The notes beneath the pieces were generated by a model, which was not told the origin of the DNA, did not search any database, and saw only the letters and a program-made list of their open reading frames with translations. Shown piece after piece: positions 6,760-15,900 of a stretch of 64,000 nt of DNA. Location of the stretch: NCBI RefSeq assembly GCF_046244365.1, contig NZ_CP176395.1, positions 5,208,001-5,272,000 of the forward strand, in the 5' to 3' direction. Numbering within the stretch: the first letter of the stretch is position 1; every line of letters starts with the position of its first letter. This DNA comes from Paenibacillus_V sp046244365 (GTDB lineage Bacteria; Bacillota; Bacilli; Paenibacillales; NBRC-103111). A program made the position numbers and the translations under genes.

Positions 6760-8874
6760 TTACTGCTGCTTCTGTGGCTGTTGTTGAGGCTGCTGAGGCA
6801 ACGTCGCCTTACGGGACAAGTTAACACGGCCTTGGTTGTCGATTTCCGTGACTTTAACCGTAATTTGATCGCCGATGCTAAGCACGTCCTCCACTTTCGC
6901 TACGCGCTCATTCGAAATTTGGGAAATGTGGACAAGCCCCTCTTTTCCTGGAAGCACTTCGACGAATGCGCCGAACTTCTCGATGCGTTTAACGGTGCCG
7001 AGATACGTTTCGCCGATAACGACTTCCCGAACGATCCCTTCGATAATTTGTTTCGCGCGCTCGTTCGCTTCTGCGTTCGAGGATGCGATATACACTTTAC
7101 CGTCCTGCTCGATATCGATCTTAACGCCGGTTTCCTCAATGATCTTGTTGATGATCTTCCCGCCTGCGCCGATAACTTCGCGGATTTTATCCGGGTGGAT
7201 TTGCATGACCGTAATTTTCGGAGCGTATGGAGACAGCGATTTTTTCGGTTCCGCAATGTGCGCCATCATTTTATCCAAAATGAACATACGCCCTTCGCGT
7301 GCCTGTGTCAGCGCCTCGGACAAAATGTTCCGGTCGATGCCGTTGATTTTGATATCCATTTGAATGGCTGTTACGCCTTTGGCGCTTCCCGCCACCTTGA
7401 AGTCCATATCGCCGAGATGATCTTCCATCCCTTGAATGTCCGTCAAAATGGAAACGTGATCGCCATCTTTAATCAAGCCCATCGCAACGCCGGCAACCGG
7501 AGCCTTGATCGGTACGCCAGCATCCATCATTGCCATCGTGCTTGCGCAAATACTAGCCTGGGACGTGGAACCGTTCGATTCAAGCACCTCGGAAACGAGA
7601 CGAATCGTATACGGGAATTCTGTTTCCGACGGCAGTACCATTTGCAGAGCACGCTCGCCTAATGCGCCATGGCCGATCTCGCGGCGTCCTGGCGCGCGGA
7701 GCGGTCTTGCTTCGCCTACGCTGAACGGCGGGAAATTGTAATGGTGCATGAAACGCTTCGTTTCTTCGAGATCCAGGCCGTCAAGCATTTGAACGTCGCC
7801 GAGCGCGCCAAGCGTACAAATGCTGAGCGCTTGCGTTTGTCCGCGCGTAAACAATCCCGAACCGTGAGTTCTTGCCAATAGGCCGGTATCGCATTCGATC
7901 GGGCGAATTTCCGAAAGCGTTCTGCCGTCCGGGCGCACTTTGTCATGCGTGATCAAGCGGCGAACTTCTTCCTTCACGATATCGTAAAGCACTTCTTTCA
8001 CGTCGTCTATCTTATCCGGCGCATCCGCATACTGCTCTGTGAAGTGCGCCACGGTTTCGGCATTGACGGCGTCGATTGCGTCTTGCCGGGCATGCTTCTC
8101 GGGGATGCGAACCGCTTCAACGAGCCGCGAAGCCGCAAAGCTGCGAACTTCTTCGTTCACCGTCTCGTCTACGCTATGTAGGATCACTTCCATCTTCGGC
8201 TTGCCGTTCTCGGCTACGAATTGATCGATAGCGCCGACGATTTTCTTGATTTCTTCATGGCCGAACATGATCGCTTCGAGCATGACTTCTTCCGGAAGCT
8301 CCTGCGCTTCCGCTTCGACCATCATGATCGCATCCTTCGTCCCTGCCACGACGAGGTATAAATCGCCCTTTTCGGTTTGCTCGACAGTAGGATTGATCAC
8401 GAATTGACCGTCAACTCTTCCGACGATGACGCCGCCGATCGGACCGTTGAACGGGACGTCCGAAAGCGCTAGTGCCGCCGATGTGCCGATCATCGCAACA
8501 ATCTCGGGAGCGCAATCCTGCTCGACGCTCATGACGATATTGACGATTTGAACGTCGTTACGGAACCCCTCGGGAAACAACGGGCGAATCGGACGGTCGG
8601 TCAGACGGCTTGACAAAATCGCTTTTTGCGTCGGACGTCCTTCGCGCTTCACATAGCCGCCGGGAATTTTGCCTACGGCATACAGTCTTTCCTCATAGTT
8701 AACCGTAAGCGGAAAAAAGTCGAGATCTTTCGGACCGGGCGAAGCGGTTACCGTACATAGCACGGCCGTATCGCCATATCTGGCCATAACGGCTGCGTTG
8801 GCTTGCTTGGCAAGTCTACCTGTCTCTAGAGTGAGCGTACGTCCTGCCAAATCGATTTGAATTTTTTTCTCCAA
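6760..8874 (-). CDS. pnp: Polyribonucleotide nucleotidyltransferase (PNPase)
   Basis: Phosphorolytic 3'-to-5' exoribonuclease, a main mRNA decay and RNA-tailing enzyme. 704 aa, normal length. Two RNase PH domains: the first begins MEKKIQIDLAGRTLTLETGR, the second carries RTHGSGLFTRGQTQ and the phosphate-site GSTSQASICA. An alpha-helical linker lies between them. KH domain around residues 553-615 (IREVIGAGGKIINKIIEE) and S1 domain around 621-690 (GTVKRIEKFGAFVEVLPG). The tail is Gln/Pro-rich. ATG at 8874 with GAGGGAAAAC upstream. rpsO precedes it, as in most bacteria. Confidence 0.98.
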   Translation of the reverse strand: MEKKIQIDLAGRTLTLETGRLAKQANAAVMARYGDTAVLCTVTASPGPKDLDFFPLTVNYEERLYAVGKIPGGYVKREGRPTQKAILSSRLTDRPIRPLFPEGFRNDVQIVNIVMSVEQDCAPEIVAMIGTSAALALSDVPFNGPIGGVIVGRVDGQFVINPTVEQTEKGDLYLVVAGTKDAIMMVEAEAQELPEEVMLEAIMFGHEEIKKIVGAIDQFVAENGKPKMEVILHSVDETVNEEVRSFAASRLVEAVRIPEKHARQDAIDAVNAETVAHFTEQYADAPDKIDDVKEVLYDIVKEEVRRLITHDKVRPDGRTLSEIRPIECDTGLLARTHGSGLFTRGQTQALSICTLGALGDVQMLDGLDLEETKRFMHHYNFPPFSVGEARPLRAPGRREIGHGALGERALQMVLPSETEFPYTIRLVSEVLESNGSTSQASICASTMAMMDAGVPIKAPVAGVAMGLIKDGDHVSILTDIQGMEDHLGDMDFKVAGSAKGVTAIQMDIKINGIDRNILSEALTQAREGRMFILDKMMAHIAEPKKSLSPYAPKITVMQIHPDKIREVIGAGGKIINKIIEETGVKIDIEQDGKVYIASSNAEANERAKQIIEGIVREVVIGETYLGTVKRIEKFGAFVEVLPGKEGLVHISQISNERVAKVEDVLSIGDQITVKVTEIDNQGRVNLSRKATLPQQPQQQPQKQQ

Positions 8875-9004
8875 TGTTTTCCCTCCTCTACGTGTGCCTC
8901 ATAAGTCTGCTGCCGGCAGGGTGCCTGTCCGCCATTTTGGGGAACGCAAGCAGCTTCTCTTCCGGTAAATGAGTCGAGTTGCAAACCTTATTTTACTTCT
9001 GCAC

Positions 9005-9034
9005 ACTGTACATTATTTCCTTCTTTTTGAACAA
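9005..9034 (-). promoter_or_regulatory. Possible sigma-A promoter for pnp
   Basis: Minus strand TTGTTC (9034-9029), 18 bases, TACAGT (9010-9005), with TG just before the -10. Both boxes match consensus at four of six positions. Its position after the rpsO terminator supports it, but it is a weak match. Confidence 0.35.
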
Positions 9035-9053
9035 ATAAAAGAGTGTAAATAAA

Positions 9054-9104
9054 CCCCGCAAATCGACGTTCAGCCTTTCCGGCATATTCCGATACTTTGT
9101 GGGG
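9054..9104. repeat. Palindromic intergenic repeat, copy B
   Basis: 51 bp from CCCCGCAAAT to ATATTCCGATACTTTGTGGGG. Ends form the inverted repeat CCCCGCAAA / CTTTGTGGGG. Shares the TATTCCG..TACTTT..GGGG half with copies A1 and C. Confidence 0.65.
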
Positions 9105-9136
9105 CATTTAACGAACGATATCCTTCTTTAAGAAGC

Positions 9137-9196
9137 AAGAAAAAGCAACCCGCCGACCGCACAGGCTAGCCCATACGGCAGAACGAAGGTTGCTTC
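9137..9196 (-). terminator. Terminator after rpsO
   Basis: Minus strand GAAGCAACC ... GGTTGCTTTTTCTT. The closing stem is GCAACC/GGTTGC with a loop of about 37 bases that has internal GC-rich pairing. It lies 12 bp after the rpsO stop. Confidence 0.7.
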
Positions 9197-9208
9197 TCCG
9201 AACGTTTA

Positions 9209-9478
9209 CTATCTGCGCAGACCGAGCTTTTCGATAAGTGCGCTGTAACGTTTAACGTCCTTGTTTTTCAAGTACGCGAGCAATTTGCGGCGCTGACCGA
9301 CCATTTTAAGCAGACCGCGACGGGAATGATGATCCTTCTTGTGCGTCCGCAAGTGGTTAGTAAGGTTCACAATGTTTTCCGTAAGAATAGCGATTTGTAC
9401 TTCCGGGGAGCCTGTATCGGTTTCATGAACCTTATGCTCCGAGATCAATTGCTGCTTACGACCTTCTGCAAGTGCCAT
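9209..9478 (-). CDS. rpsO: 30S ribosomal protein S15
   Basis: Primary 16S rRNA-binding protein of the small subunit platform. 89 aa, the usual size. Starts MALAEGRKQQLISEHK and carries TDTGSPEVQIAILTENI, then HKKDHHSRRGLLKMVGQRR, the conserved rRNA-contact region, and ends GLRR. The start is ATG at 9478, seven bases after GGAGGTG; an upstream in-frame GTG at 9487 lies inside that ribosome binding site. It has its own promoter and a 119-base leader, and is followed by a terminator and pnp. Confidence 0.98.
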   Translation of the reverse strand: MALAEGRKQQLISEHKVHETDTGSPEVQIAILTENIVNLTNHLRTHKKDHHSRRGLLKMVGQRRKLLAYLKNKDVKRYSALIEKLGLRR

Positions 9479-9597
9479 CCTATTCACCTCCTCAAATCAA
9501 TGAAATCGCCGTCAGCCCAGAAATCGTCGGTGATACGAGCATCCAAGCTGCGGTTCTCGTCAGCAGGTACAACTTACGTTGTCCGCGACCGTTAATC
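9479..9597 (-). promoter_or_regulatory. rpsO leader, possible S15 autoregulatory site
   Basis: About 110-119 bases of untranslated leader between the promoter -10 and the S15 start. It contains GACAACGTAAGTTGTAC, which can pair with itself (ACAAC/GTTGT), close to the expected 5' end. S15 is known to repress its own mRNA through leader structures in several bacterial groups, so a regulatory role is plausible. I cannot show the S15-binding fold from sequence alone. Confidence 0.4.
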
Positions 9598-9627
9598 AGT
9601 ATAGCATACATGAATGACTAAAGTAAA
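9598..9627 (-). promoter_or_regulatory. Sigma-A promoter for rpsO
   Basis: Minus strand TTTACT (9627-9622), 18 bases, TATACT (9603-9598), with ATGC just before the -10 giving a TGN extended -10. It lies between the ribF stop side and rpsO. Confidence 0.65.
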
Positions 9628-9674
9628 ACGGTATTCTTAAAATAGATGATGACAGCCGTTCCCGGGGTTTGCCC

Positions 9675-10622
9675 TTATTCGTGACGGGAAGCCAGTCGTT
9701 CTCTAGCCGTCTGCGCATCGCGCTGAATTTGGTGCACGAGTTCGTCGACCGAGCCGAACTTCACTTCCTCGCGCAAATAATCGAGAACTTGCACGGTCAG
9801 CTCGCGGCCATAAATGGTTTCGTCAAAATCGAAGAGATGGACCTCGATCGTCGGCTTCAACTCGCCCGTAACGAACGTCGGTTTCAGTCCGATATTCATG
9901 ACGCCCCCCAGCTTTCTGGAGCCAAGCTGCGCCCGAACGGCATATACGCCGCGTTTGGGCAGGACGTAAGCGTCTTTGGCATCGATATTCGCTGTCGGAA
10001 AGCCGATTGTCCTTCCTCGCTTGTCCCCCTCGACGACCGTCCCCTTAATCGTATAGAGCCTGCCCATCAGCTGTTCGGCACGAAGCGTATCGCCATCCTG
10101 CAAAAATTCGCGAACCAGCGTACTGCTCACCTTGTCGCCATCCATATGAAAAGGCCGGACAACTTCTACGGCAAAACGGCCTTTGCCGAGCAAGCCGAGC
10201 GAATCCGCGGTGCCTTCGCCTTGATGACCGAAACGAAAATCGAAGCCGACGACTACCGTTTGGACGGCTAGCCGGCACAAAACCTGATCGACGAACGCTT
10301 CCGGAGACAGCTTCGAAAAAGCCGAGTCAAAACGGACGATATACACGGAAGCGACTCCAAGCTTCTCCATGAGAGCCAGCTTATCGTCAAGCGGCGTTAG
10401 CGATTGCTCATACTTGCTGTGACCCAATATGACGCGCGGATGGGGATCGAACGTCATGATCGATGCGGGTATGTTCAACTTTTGCGCTGTGCCGATCGCT
10501 CGCCGGATGACCTCCTGGTGTCCGAGGTGAATGCCGTCGAAATCGCCAAGGGCCAGAACCTGCGCTTCCGGTACCGCGCTTGCCGGAAGTTCGAATGGGT
10601 ATGATAACGTATAAACGTTCAT
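9675..10622 (-). CDS. ribF: Bifunctional riboflavin kinase / FAD synthetase
   Basis: Phosphorylates riboflavin to FMN and adenylates FMN to FAD. 315 aa. The N-terminal nucleotidyltransferase domain shows LGDFDGIHLGHQEV (the HxGH motif) and TFDPHPRVIL. The C-terminal kinase domain has GRTIGFPTANI near residue 200 and GVMNIGLKPTF. Start chosen at ATG 10622 (MNVYTLSYP) with AGGTGAG upstream; the in-frame start at 10655 adds residues not typical of the family. It follows truB, as in B. subtilis. Confidence 0.95.
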   Translation of the reverse strand: MNVYTLSYPFELPASAVPEAQVLALGDFDGIHLGHQEVIRRAIGTAQKLNIPASIMTFDPHPRVILGHSKYEQSLTPLDDKLALMEKLGVASVYIVRFDSAFSKLSPEAFVDQVLCRLAVQTVVVGFDFRFGHQGEGTADSLGLLGKGRFAVEVVRPFHMDGDKVSSTLVREFLQDGDTLRAEQLMGRLYTIKGTVVEGDKRGRTIGFPTANIDAKDAYVLPKRGVYAVRAQLGSRKLGGVMNIGLKPTFVTGELKPTIEVHLFDFDETIYGRELTVQVLDYLREEVKFGSVDELVHQIQRDAQTARERLASRHE

Positions 10623-10712
10623 GCAATTCTCACCTGTCCTATGTCCGAAAGGCAAGAGAACGAGCTGCCCGATCAGGGCGAGCTTGAGCCGATCTTCCCG
10701 TTCGTTAACGTC

Positions 10713-11642
10713 TTACTCTGAAGATTTACCTGCCTCGGAAAACACTTTCTCCGGGCGAATGATCCCCGTTTCGGGTTCATAGCGAAAAATGCCCAGAAAC
10801 GTTTCGTCCGGCGCAAAGAGCCGAAATAAATGGTCGGCGGGTGCCGCAGCGGGAGGGCCCGACAATCGAACCTTTTTGCCCTGCAGCGCATCGGCCGCTT
10901 CTTTCATGGAAACGTATAAAGCAGGCACATGCGGGATGGCGGCAGCCGTGTCGATCAGCTTCAGCTGAAGCATGCCTTCTTTGGCCAAGCGTTCAACCTC
11001 TTCCAAAGTCAGACACTGCTCCCTCGTCATCGAACCCGTTGCCGTACGAATCAGATTCGACATGACGGCCGGATAGCCCAGCGCCGTTCCGATATCGGTG
11101 CACAAGGTACGAATGTACGTCCCCTTCGAGCAATCGACGCGGAACTTGATTTCCGGATAGCGCTTCTGCAAATCGACCGACAACAGGTCGATTCCGTATA
11201 TTTCCACACGGCGAGCTTTGCGCTCCACTTCCTTGCCTTGCCGGGCAAGCTCATAAAGACGCTTACCGTCAACCTTGACCGCCGAATACATAGGAGGCAC
11301 TTGACTGATGACGCCGACGAACGATCGAATGGCACGCTCGACCTGCTCGGCGGTAACCTGAACGTGCTCCGCTTCCGCAATGACTTGACCGGTCGCATCT
11401 TCCGTATCCGTAGAATAGCCGACGGTTAGCGTAGCCTCGTACTGCTTCGGCAGATCCTGTATGTACTCGACGACGCGCGTCGCTCTGCCTATGCAGAGCG
11501 GCAGCACGCCCGTCACCTTCGGATCGAGCGTTCCTGTATGCCCGATCCTCTTCACGCCGACGATTCTGCGAACTTTTGCAACCACGTCATGCGATGTAAA
11601 ATCCACCGGCTTCCAAACCGGCAATACGCCTTCCAAACTCAT
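10713..11642 (-). CDS. truB: tRNA pseudouridine(55) synthase
   Basis: Makes pseudouridine 55 in the T-loop of tRNAs. 309 aa. Catalytic Asp40 in GHTGTLDPKVTGVL; the KPVDFTSHDVV start and the YEATLTVGYSTDTEDATG segment are typical. The substrate-binding loop residues SKGTYIRTLCTDIG are present. A PUA-like C-terminal domain ends about residue 300. Its ATG overlaps the stop of the preceding DHH gene by four bases (ATGA), suggesting coupled translation. Confidence 0.96.
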   Translation of the reverse strand: MSLEGVLPVWKPVDFTSHDVVAKVRRIVGVKRIGHTGTLDPKVTGVLPLCIGRATRVVEYIQDLPKQYEATLTVGYSTDTEDATGQVIAEAEHVQVTAEQVERAIRSFVGVISQVPPMYSAVKVDGKRLYELARQGKEVERKARRVEIYGIDLLSVDLQKRYPEIKFRVDCSKGTYIRTLCTDIGTALGYPAVMSNLIRTATGSMTREQCLTLEEVERLAKEGMLQLKLIDTAAAIPHVPALYVSMKEAADALQGKKVRLSGPPAAAPADHLFRLFAPDETFLGIFRYEPETGIIRPEKVFSEAGKSSE

Positions 11643-12631
11643 CCCAGCACCTGACCCACTTCCTTGACCACACGTGCGATCACCTGTTCGATCGTTCCTT
11701 CGACCGTACAGCCCGAAGCCCGAACATGGCCGCCTCCGCCAAATGATTGCGCGATTGCCGATACGTCGACCCGGCTTGCCGACCGTAAACTTACCTTCAC
11801 GGTATGCTCGTTCGCTTGCCGGAAAAGAATGCCGACTTCTACGCCCTCGATATTGCGCGGGTAGTTGACAAGCCCCTCGGAATCCTCCTTGGTGGCTCCC
11901 GCCTCCGACATGTCGTCAAGAGACACGGAAACCCATGCGATTTGCCGGTCGTTCGCGAACGAAAGGGTACTTAACGCCTTCCTCAGCAACAGAACTTGAG
12001 CAAACGTAAGATTTTCCAGGAAGCGCTCGGCTAATTCATAACCCTTGACGCCATGCTGGATCATCTCCGCCGCAATTCGCATGACGTTCGGTGACGTATT
12101 GGAATAGCGGAATCCGCCCGTATCCGTCAGCATGCCGGTATAAATGCATCTGCACAGAGGCTCGTCCCACTGCATGCCGAGACTAACCGCTACATCATAC
12201 AAAATTTCGGCCGTTGCTGCGGCATCCGGTCTGATCAACTGCACGGAACCGAAGCCGTCATTCGTCGGATGATGGTCAATATTAAGCAATTCGAATCCCT
12301 CTTCGAAGAGATTGCTTACATCGCCGATCCTGGGGAAATCCGCACAGTCCACGCTGATGATCGTCCGGAACGTCCGTTCCGGCTTAGCATCCGAGTAATC
12401 CACGATACGACCGTACCCCCACAAGCAGTCAAACTTTTGAGGAACCGGCGATTCGTTGATCATCACGAACGTTTTGTTCAGCCTCTCCAGCATCCAGCCG
12501 ACGGCGAGCGTCGAGCTGGCGGCATCGCCATCCGGATTCAGATGGGACACCACCAGGAAATCGTCATGCTCGCGAATGAAAGCGGCCGCCTTCGACAATT
12601 GGCTTTCGTAGGAGGTCGGCGCAGTCGTCAT
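11639..12631 (-). CDS. DHH/DHHA1 family phosphoesterase (NrnA-like)
   Basis: Likely oligoribonuclease and/or 3'-phosphoadenosine-5'-phosphate phosphatase of the NrnA type. 330 aa. Manganese-binding motifs: HLNPDGDAASS near residue 30, VDCADFPRIGD near 95, and IDHHPTN, the DHH motif, near 118. The C-terminal DHHA1 RNA-binding domain ends with FGGGGHVRASG. Start and stop both overlap neighbours by four bases (rbfA before, truB after), so it is fully embedded in the infB operon. A short-RNA hydrolase fits beside pnp and ribosome assembly genes. Substrate is inferred from family; B. subtilis lacks this gene at the same spot. Confidence 0.88.
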   Translation of the reverse strand: MTTAPTSYESQLSKAAAFIREHDDFLVVSHLNPDGDAASSTLAVGWMLERLNKTFVMINESPVPQKFDCLWGYGRIVDYSDAKPERTFRTIISVDCADFPRIGDVSNLFEEGFELLNIDHHPTNDGFGSVQLIRPDAAATAEILYDVAVSLGMQWDEPLCRCIYTGMLTDTGGFRYSNTSPNVMRIAAEMIQHGVKGYELAERFLENLTFAQVLLLRKALSTLSFANDRQIAWVSVSLDDMSEAGATKEDSEGLVNYPRNIEGVEVGILFRQANEHTVKVSLRSASRVDVSAIAQSFGGGGHVRASGCTVEGTIEQVIARVVKEVGQVLG

Positions 12632-12984
12632 GCTTCTGGCTTCTCCTCGTTCAGCTTTCCTAACAACGATTCGATACGGCTTCCGTATTCGATCGACGTG
12701 TCGAACTTGAAAATCAATTCCGGTACGACGCGCAGACGAATCCGCTTGCCAAGCTCTTTGCGGATAAAGCCCGTTCCGCTAGCCAGCGCTTTAAGCGTGC
12801 TCTCTTTCTGCTCATCGGTACCGAAAACGCTCAAATATACTTTCGCCTGCGACAAATCATTCGTCGCTTCCACGCCCGTGATCGTTAAAAACCCGACGCG
12901 GGGATCTTTAAACTCCGTTTGAAGAATGGTCGTGAGTTCTTTCTTGATCTGCTCGCCGACTCTTCCGGTACGAACTTTTGCCAT
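12628..12984 (-). CDS. rbfA: 30S ribosome-binding factor A
   Basis: Late assembly factor for the small subunit that binds near the 16S 5' helix. 118 aa with the KH-like fold sequence: RTGRVGEQIKKELTTIL at the start, DPRVGFLTITGVEAT, then DLSQAKVYLSVFG, and RKELGKRIRLRVVPELIFKFD, whose P-E-L-x-F motif is a family hallmark. GAGGTGATACTAG precedes the ATG. The stop overlaps the next gene by four bases. Confidence 0.96.
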   Translation of the reverse strand: MAKVRTGRVGEQIKKELTTILQTEFKDPRVGFLTITGVEATNDLSQAKVYLSVFGTDEQKESTLKALASGTGFIRKELGKRIRLRVVPELIFKFDTSIEYGSRIESLLGKLNEEKPEA

Positions 12985-12990
12985 CTAGTA

Positions 12991-15900
12991 TCACCTCTCG
13001 ACGGTTTCCATGACGAACGCTTCAATAATATCCCCTTCTTTAAGGTCATTGAAACGCTCGAGTGTAATCCCGCATTCGTACCCTTGCGCAACTTCTTTCG
13101 CATCGTCCTTGAACCGTTTGAGGGAATCAAGCTTGCCTTCATAAACCACGATGCCGCCGCGGATAAGCCGGGCTTCGGCGTTGCGTTGAATTTTACCGTC
13201 AATGACCATACAACCGGCAATGACGCCAACTTTGGTCACTTTGAACGTGTTGCGGATTTCGGCATGGCCGATAATGTTTTCTTTATAAACCGGATCAAGC
13301 ATGCCTTTCATAGCCGCTTCGATCTCTTCGATTACGCTGTAAATCACGCGGTGCAGACGAATGTCGACTTTTTCCTGCTCGGCAATCTCCGTCACGCGCG
13401 GTTCCGGGCGAACGTTGAAGCCGATGATAATCGCATTGGAAGCCGATGCCAAAATGATATCCGATTCGGTAATCGCGCCGGCCCCCATGTGGATGATTTT
13501 AACGCGCGCGCCTTCGACTTCGATTTTGGCGAGCGAGCCTTTCAGCGCCTCGACGGAGCCTTGTACGTCAGCTTTGATAATGACGTTCAAGTCTTTGATT
13601 TCGCCTTCTTTGATGTTTTTGTACAGGTCTTCCAGCGTTACGCGGGAGTTCGCACCCATTTCGGATTGACGGAGCGTAATCGAACGCATTTCTGCGACTT
13701 CTCTCGCTTTGCGCTCGTCTTCATACACCATGAACGGATCGCCGGCTTGCGGCACTTCCGTCAGACCGGTAATTTCGACCGGAGTCGAAGGCGGAGCTTC
13801 CTTAAGCTTCTTGCCTTTATCATTCACCATCGCACGCACGCGTCCGAAGTTGACGCCGGCTACGAAGCTGTCTCCGACGCGAAGCGTTCCGTGTTGGATG
13901 AGTACGCGGGCGACAGGGCCTTTGCCTTTGTCGAGCTCGGCTTCGATAACGGTACCGCGCGCACGTTTGTTCGGATTTGCTTTCAGCTCTTGCACTTCCG
14001 ATACGAGCAAAATCATCTCAAGCAGCTGTTCCAGGTTGGTGCGCTGTTTGGCCGACAGGTTGACGAAAATCGTATCGCCGCCCCACTCTTCCGGCACGAG
14101 CTCATACTCGGTAAGCTCTTGCTTGATGCGATCCGGATTCGCGCCTTCTTTATCGATTTTGTTAACGGCAATAATAATCGGCACGTTAGCCGCTTTGGCA
14201 TGGTTGATCGCCTCGACCGTTTGCGGCATGACGCCGTCATCGGCAGCAACGACGATAATCGTAATATCGGTTACTTGGGCTCCGCGAGCACGCATGGACG
14301 TAAACGCTTCGTGACCCGGCGTATCGAGGAACGTAATTTTCTTGCCGTTGATTTCAACTTGGTAAGCACCGATATGCTGTGTAATGCCGCCCGCTTCGCC
14401 TGCTGTTACGTTCGTCGAACGAATGGCATCAAGCAGCGTCGTTTTACCGTGATCGACGTGGCCCATGATCGTGACGACCGGCGGACGCTCGATGAGATCG
14501 GCTTCTTCGTCTTTCTCTTCGATCAACTCGAAGTTTTCCTCGTCGACCGGCAGCTTGACTTCGACTTCCTCGACGCCGAACTCCGTTGCGATGAGTTGGA
14601 TCGTATCGATGTCGACCTCTTGGTTGATTGTCGCCATGACGCCCATAAGCAGAAGCTTTTTGATCACTTCCGAGACGTCTTTATGAAGAAGCTTCGCCAC
14701 TTCGCCGACCGTCATCGTTTTATCGCGGACGATTACTTTTTTCGGTGTGTTGTCGACTTTCTCTTTTCTTACTTGCGTCTGTTGCTGACGGCCTTTGGCA
14801 CCGTAACGGTTTTTGCCCTGTCCGCCTTTGGATTTATTGTCATCGAAGCGAGTTTGCGTAGGCTTCGTTTTTCTTTGCGTTTTGCCGATGGTCACATCGT
14901 CATGATCGCCAACTTGCGCGCTCGGCACGAAGGTCGGACGCGTAGAACGGTTCGGGCCCCGGTTTTCGGGACGGCTGCTGTCGAAACGGTTATTTTGCTG
15001 ACGCTGCGGCTGCGAGGATTGCGCTGCGCTGCCGCCCATTGCAGGACGAGCGCCGCCGGCGCCTCCAGCCGGACGGTTTTGATCGGGACGGCGTTGGAAG
15101 CCGCCTTGGCCTCCGCCTTGACTTTGACCGCCGCCGAAATCGCGGCGAGGTCCGCCTTGACCGCCTTGGCCTCCCTGTCCGCCGCTATAGCGTTGTCCTT
15201 GGCCTTGACCGCCCTGTCCGCCTTGACCGCCGCTGTAGCGTTGGCCTCCGCCTTGGCCGCCTTGACCACCCTGACCGCTGCCGTAGCGTTGGCCTTGACC
15301 GCCGCCTTGGCCGCCTTGACCGCCGCTGTAGCGTTGGCCTCCACCTTGACCGCCTTGACCGCTGCCGTAGCGTTGGCCTTGACCGCCGCCTTGGCCACCT
15401 TGACCGCCGCTGTAGCGCTGGCCTTGGCCGCCTTGGCCTCCCTGTCCGCCGCTATAGCGCTGGCCCTGGCCTTGACCACCCTGTCCGCCGCTGTATTCAC
15501 GGCGCTGGCCTTGGCCGCCGCCGTAACCGCTGCGTTGATCGCGATTGCCTTGCGGCCGATCCTGACCGCTGCCTTGCGGACGTTGTCCTTGCGGCTGCGA
15601 GGACTGGCTTTGGCTTTGGCTTTGCTGAGGCGCCTGAGCTTGCGATTGTGCCGGCTCGCTTTGCGCTTGCTGCTGAGACTGACCTGCCGCATGCACCTGT
15701 GCCGATTGCTGAGGCTGGCGCTGCTCTTGCTGGCTGGCTTGCGGCCGCTCTTGCCCGGAACCTTGAGCGTTTGCAGGACGCTGGCTTTGCGCTTGTCCTT
15801 GCGGACGCTGCTGCGGTTGCCCTTGCCCTTGCTGTTGCGGCTTGGCTTGCGAAGGAGCCGACTGACCGGCCGGCGCGCCGCCCCGGTCGCTTGCCGCCCG

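Larger units (their letters stand above)
8875..9208. other. rpsO-pnp intergenic region (334 bp)
   Basis: No gene seen here. In the direction of transcription it holds the rpsO terminator (9137-9196), one copy of the palindromic repeat (9054-9104), a possible pnp promoter (9005-9034) and about 125 bases of pnp leader with no strong hairpin that I can see. Confidence 0.7.

Noticed and set aside
14892..15692. Alternative minus-strand frame inside infB encoding a Lys/Ala-rich, histone-like sequence
   Set aside because: It arises from the infB repeats read in another frame; composition follows from the repeat codons and no suitable separate start signal is evident.
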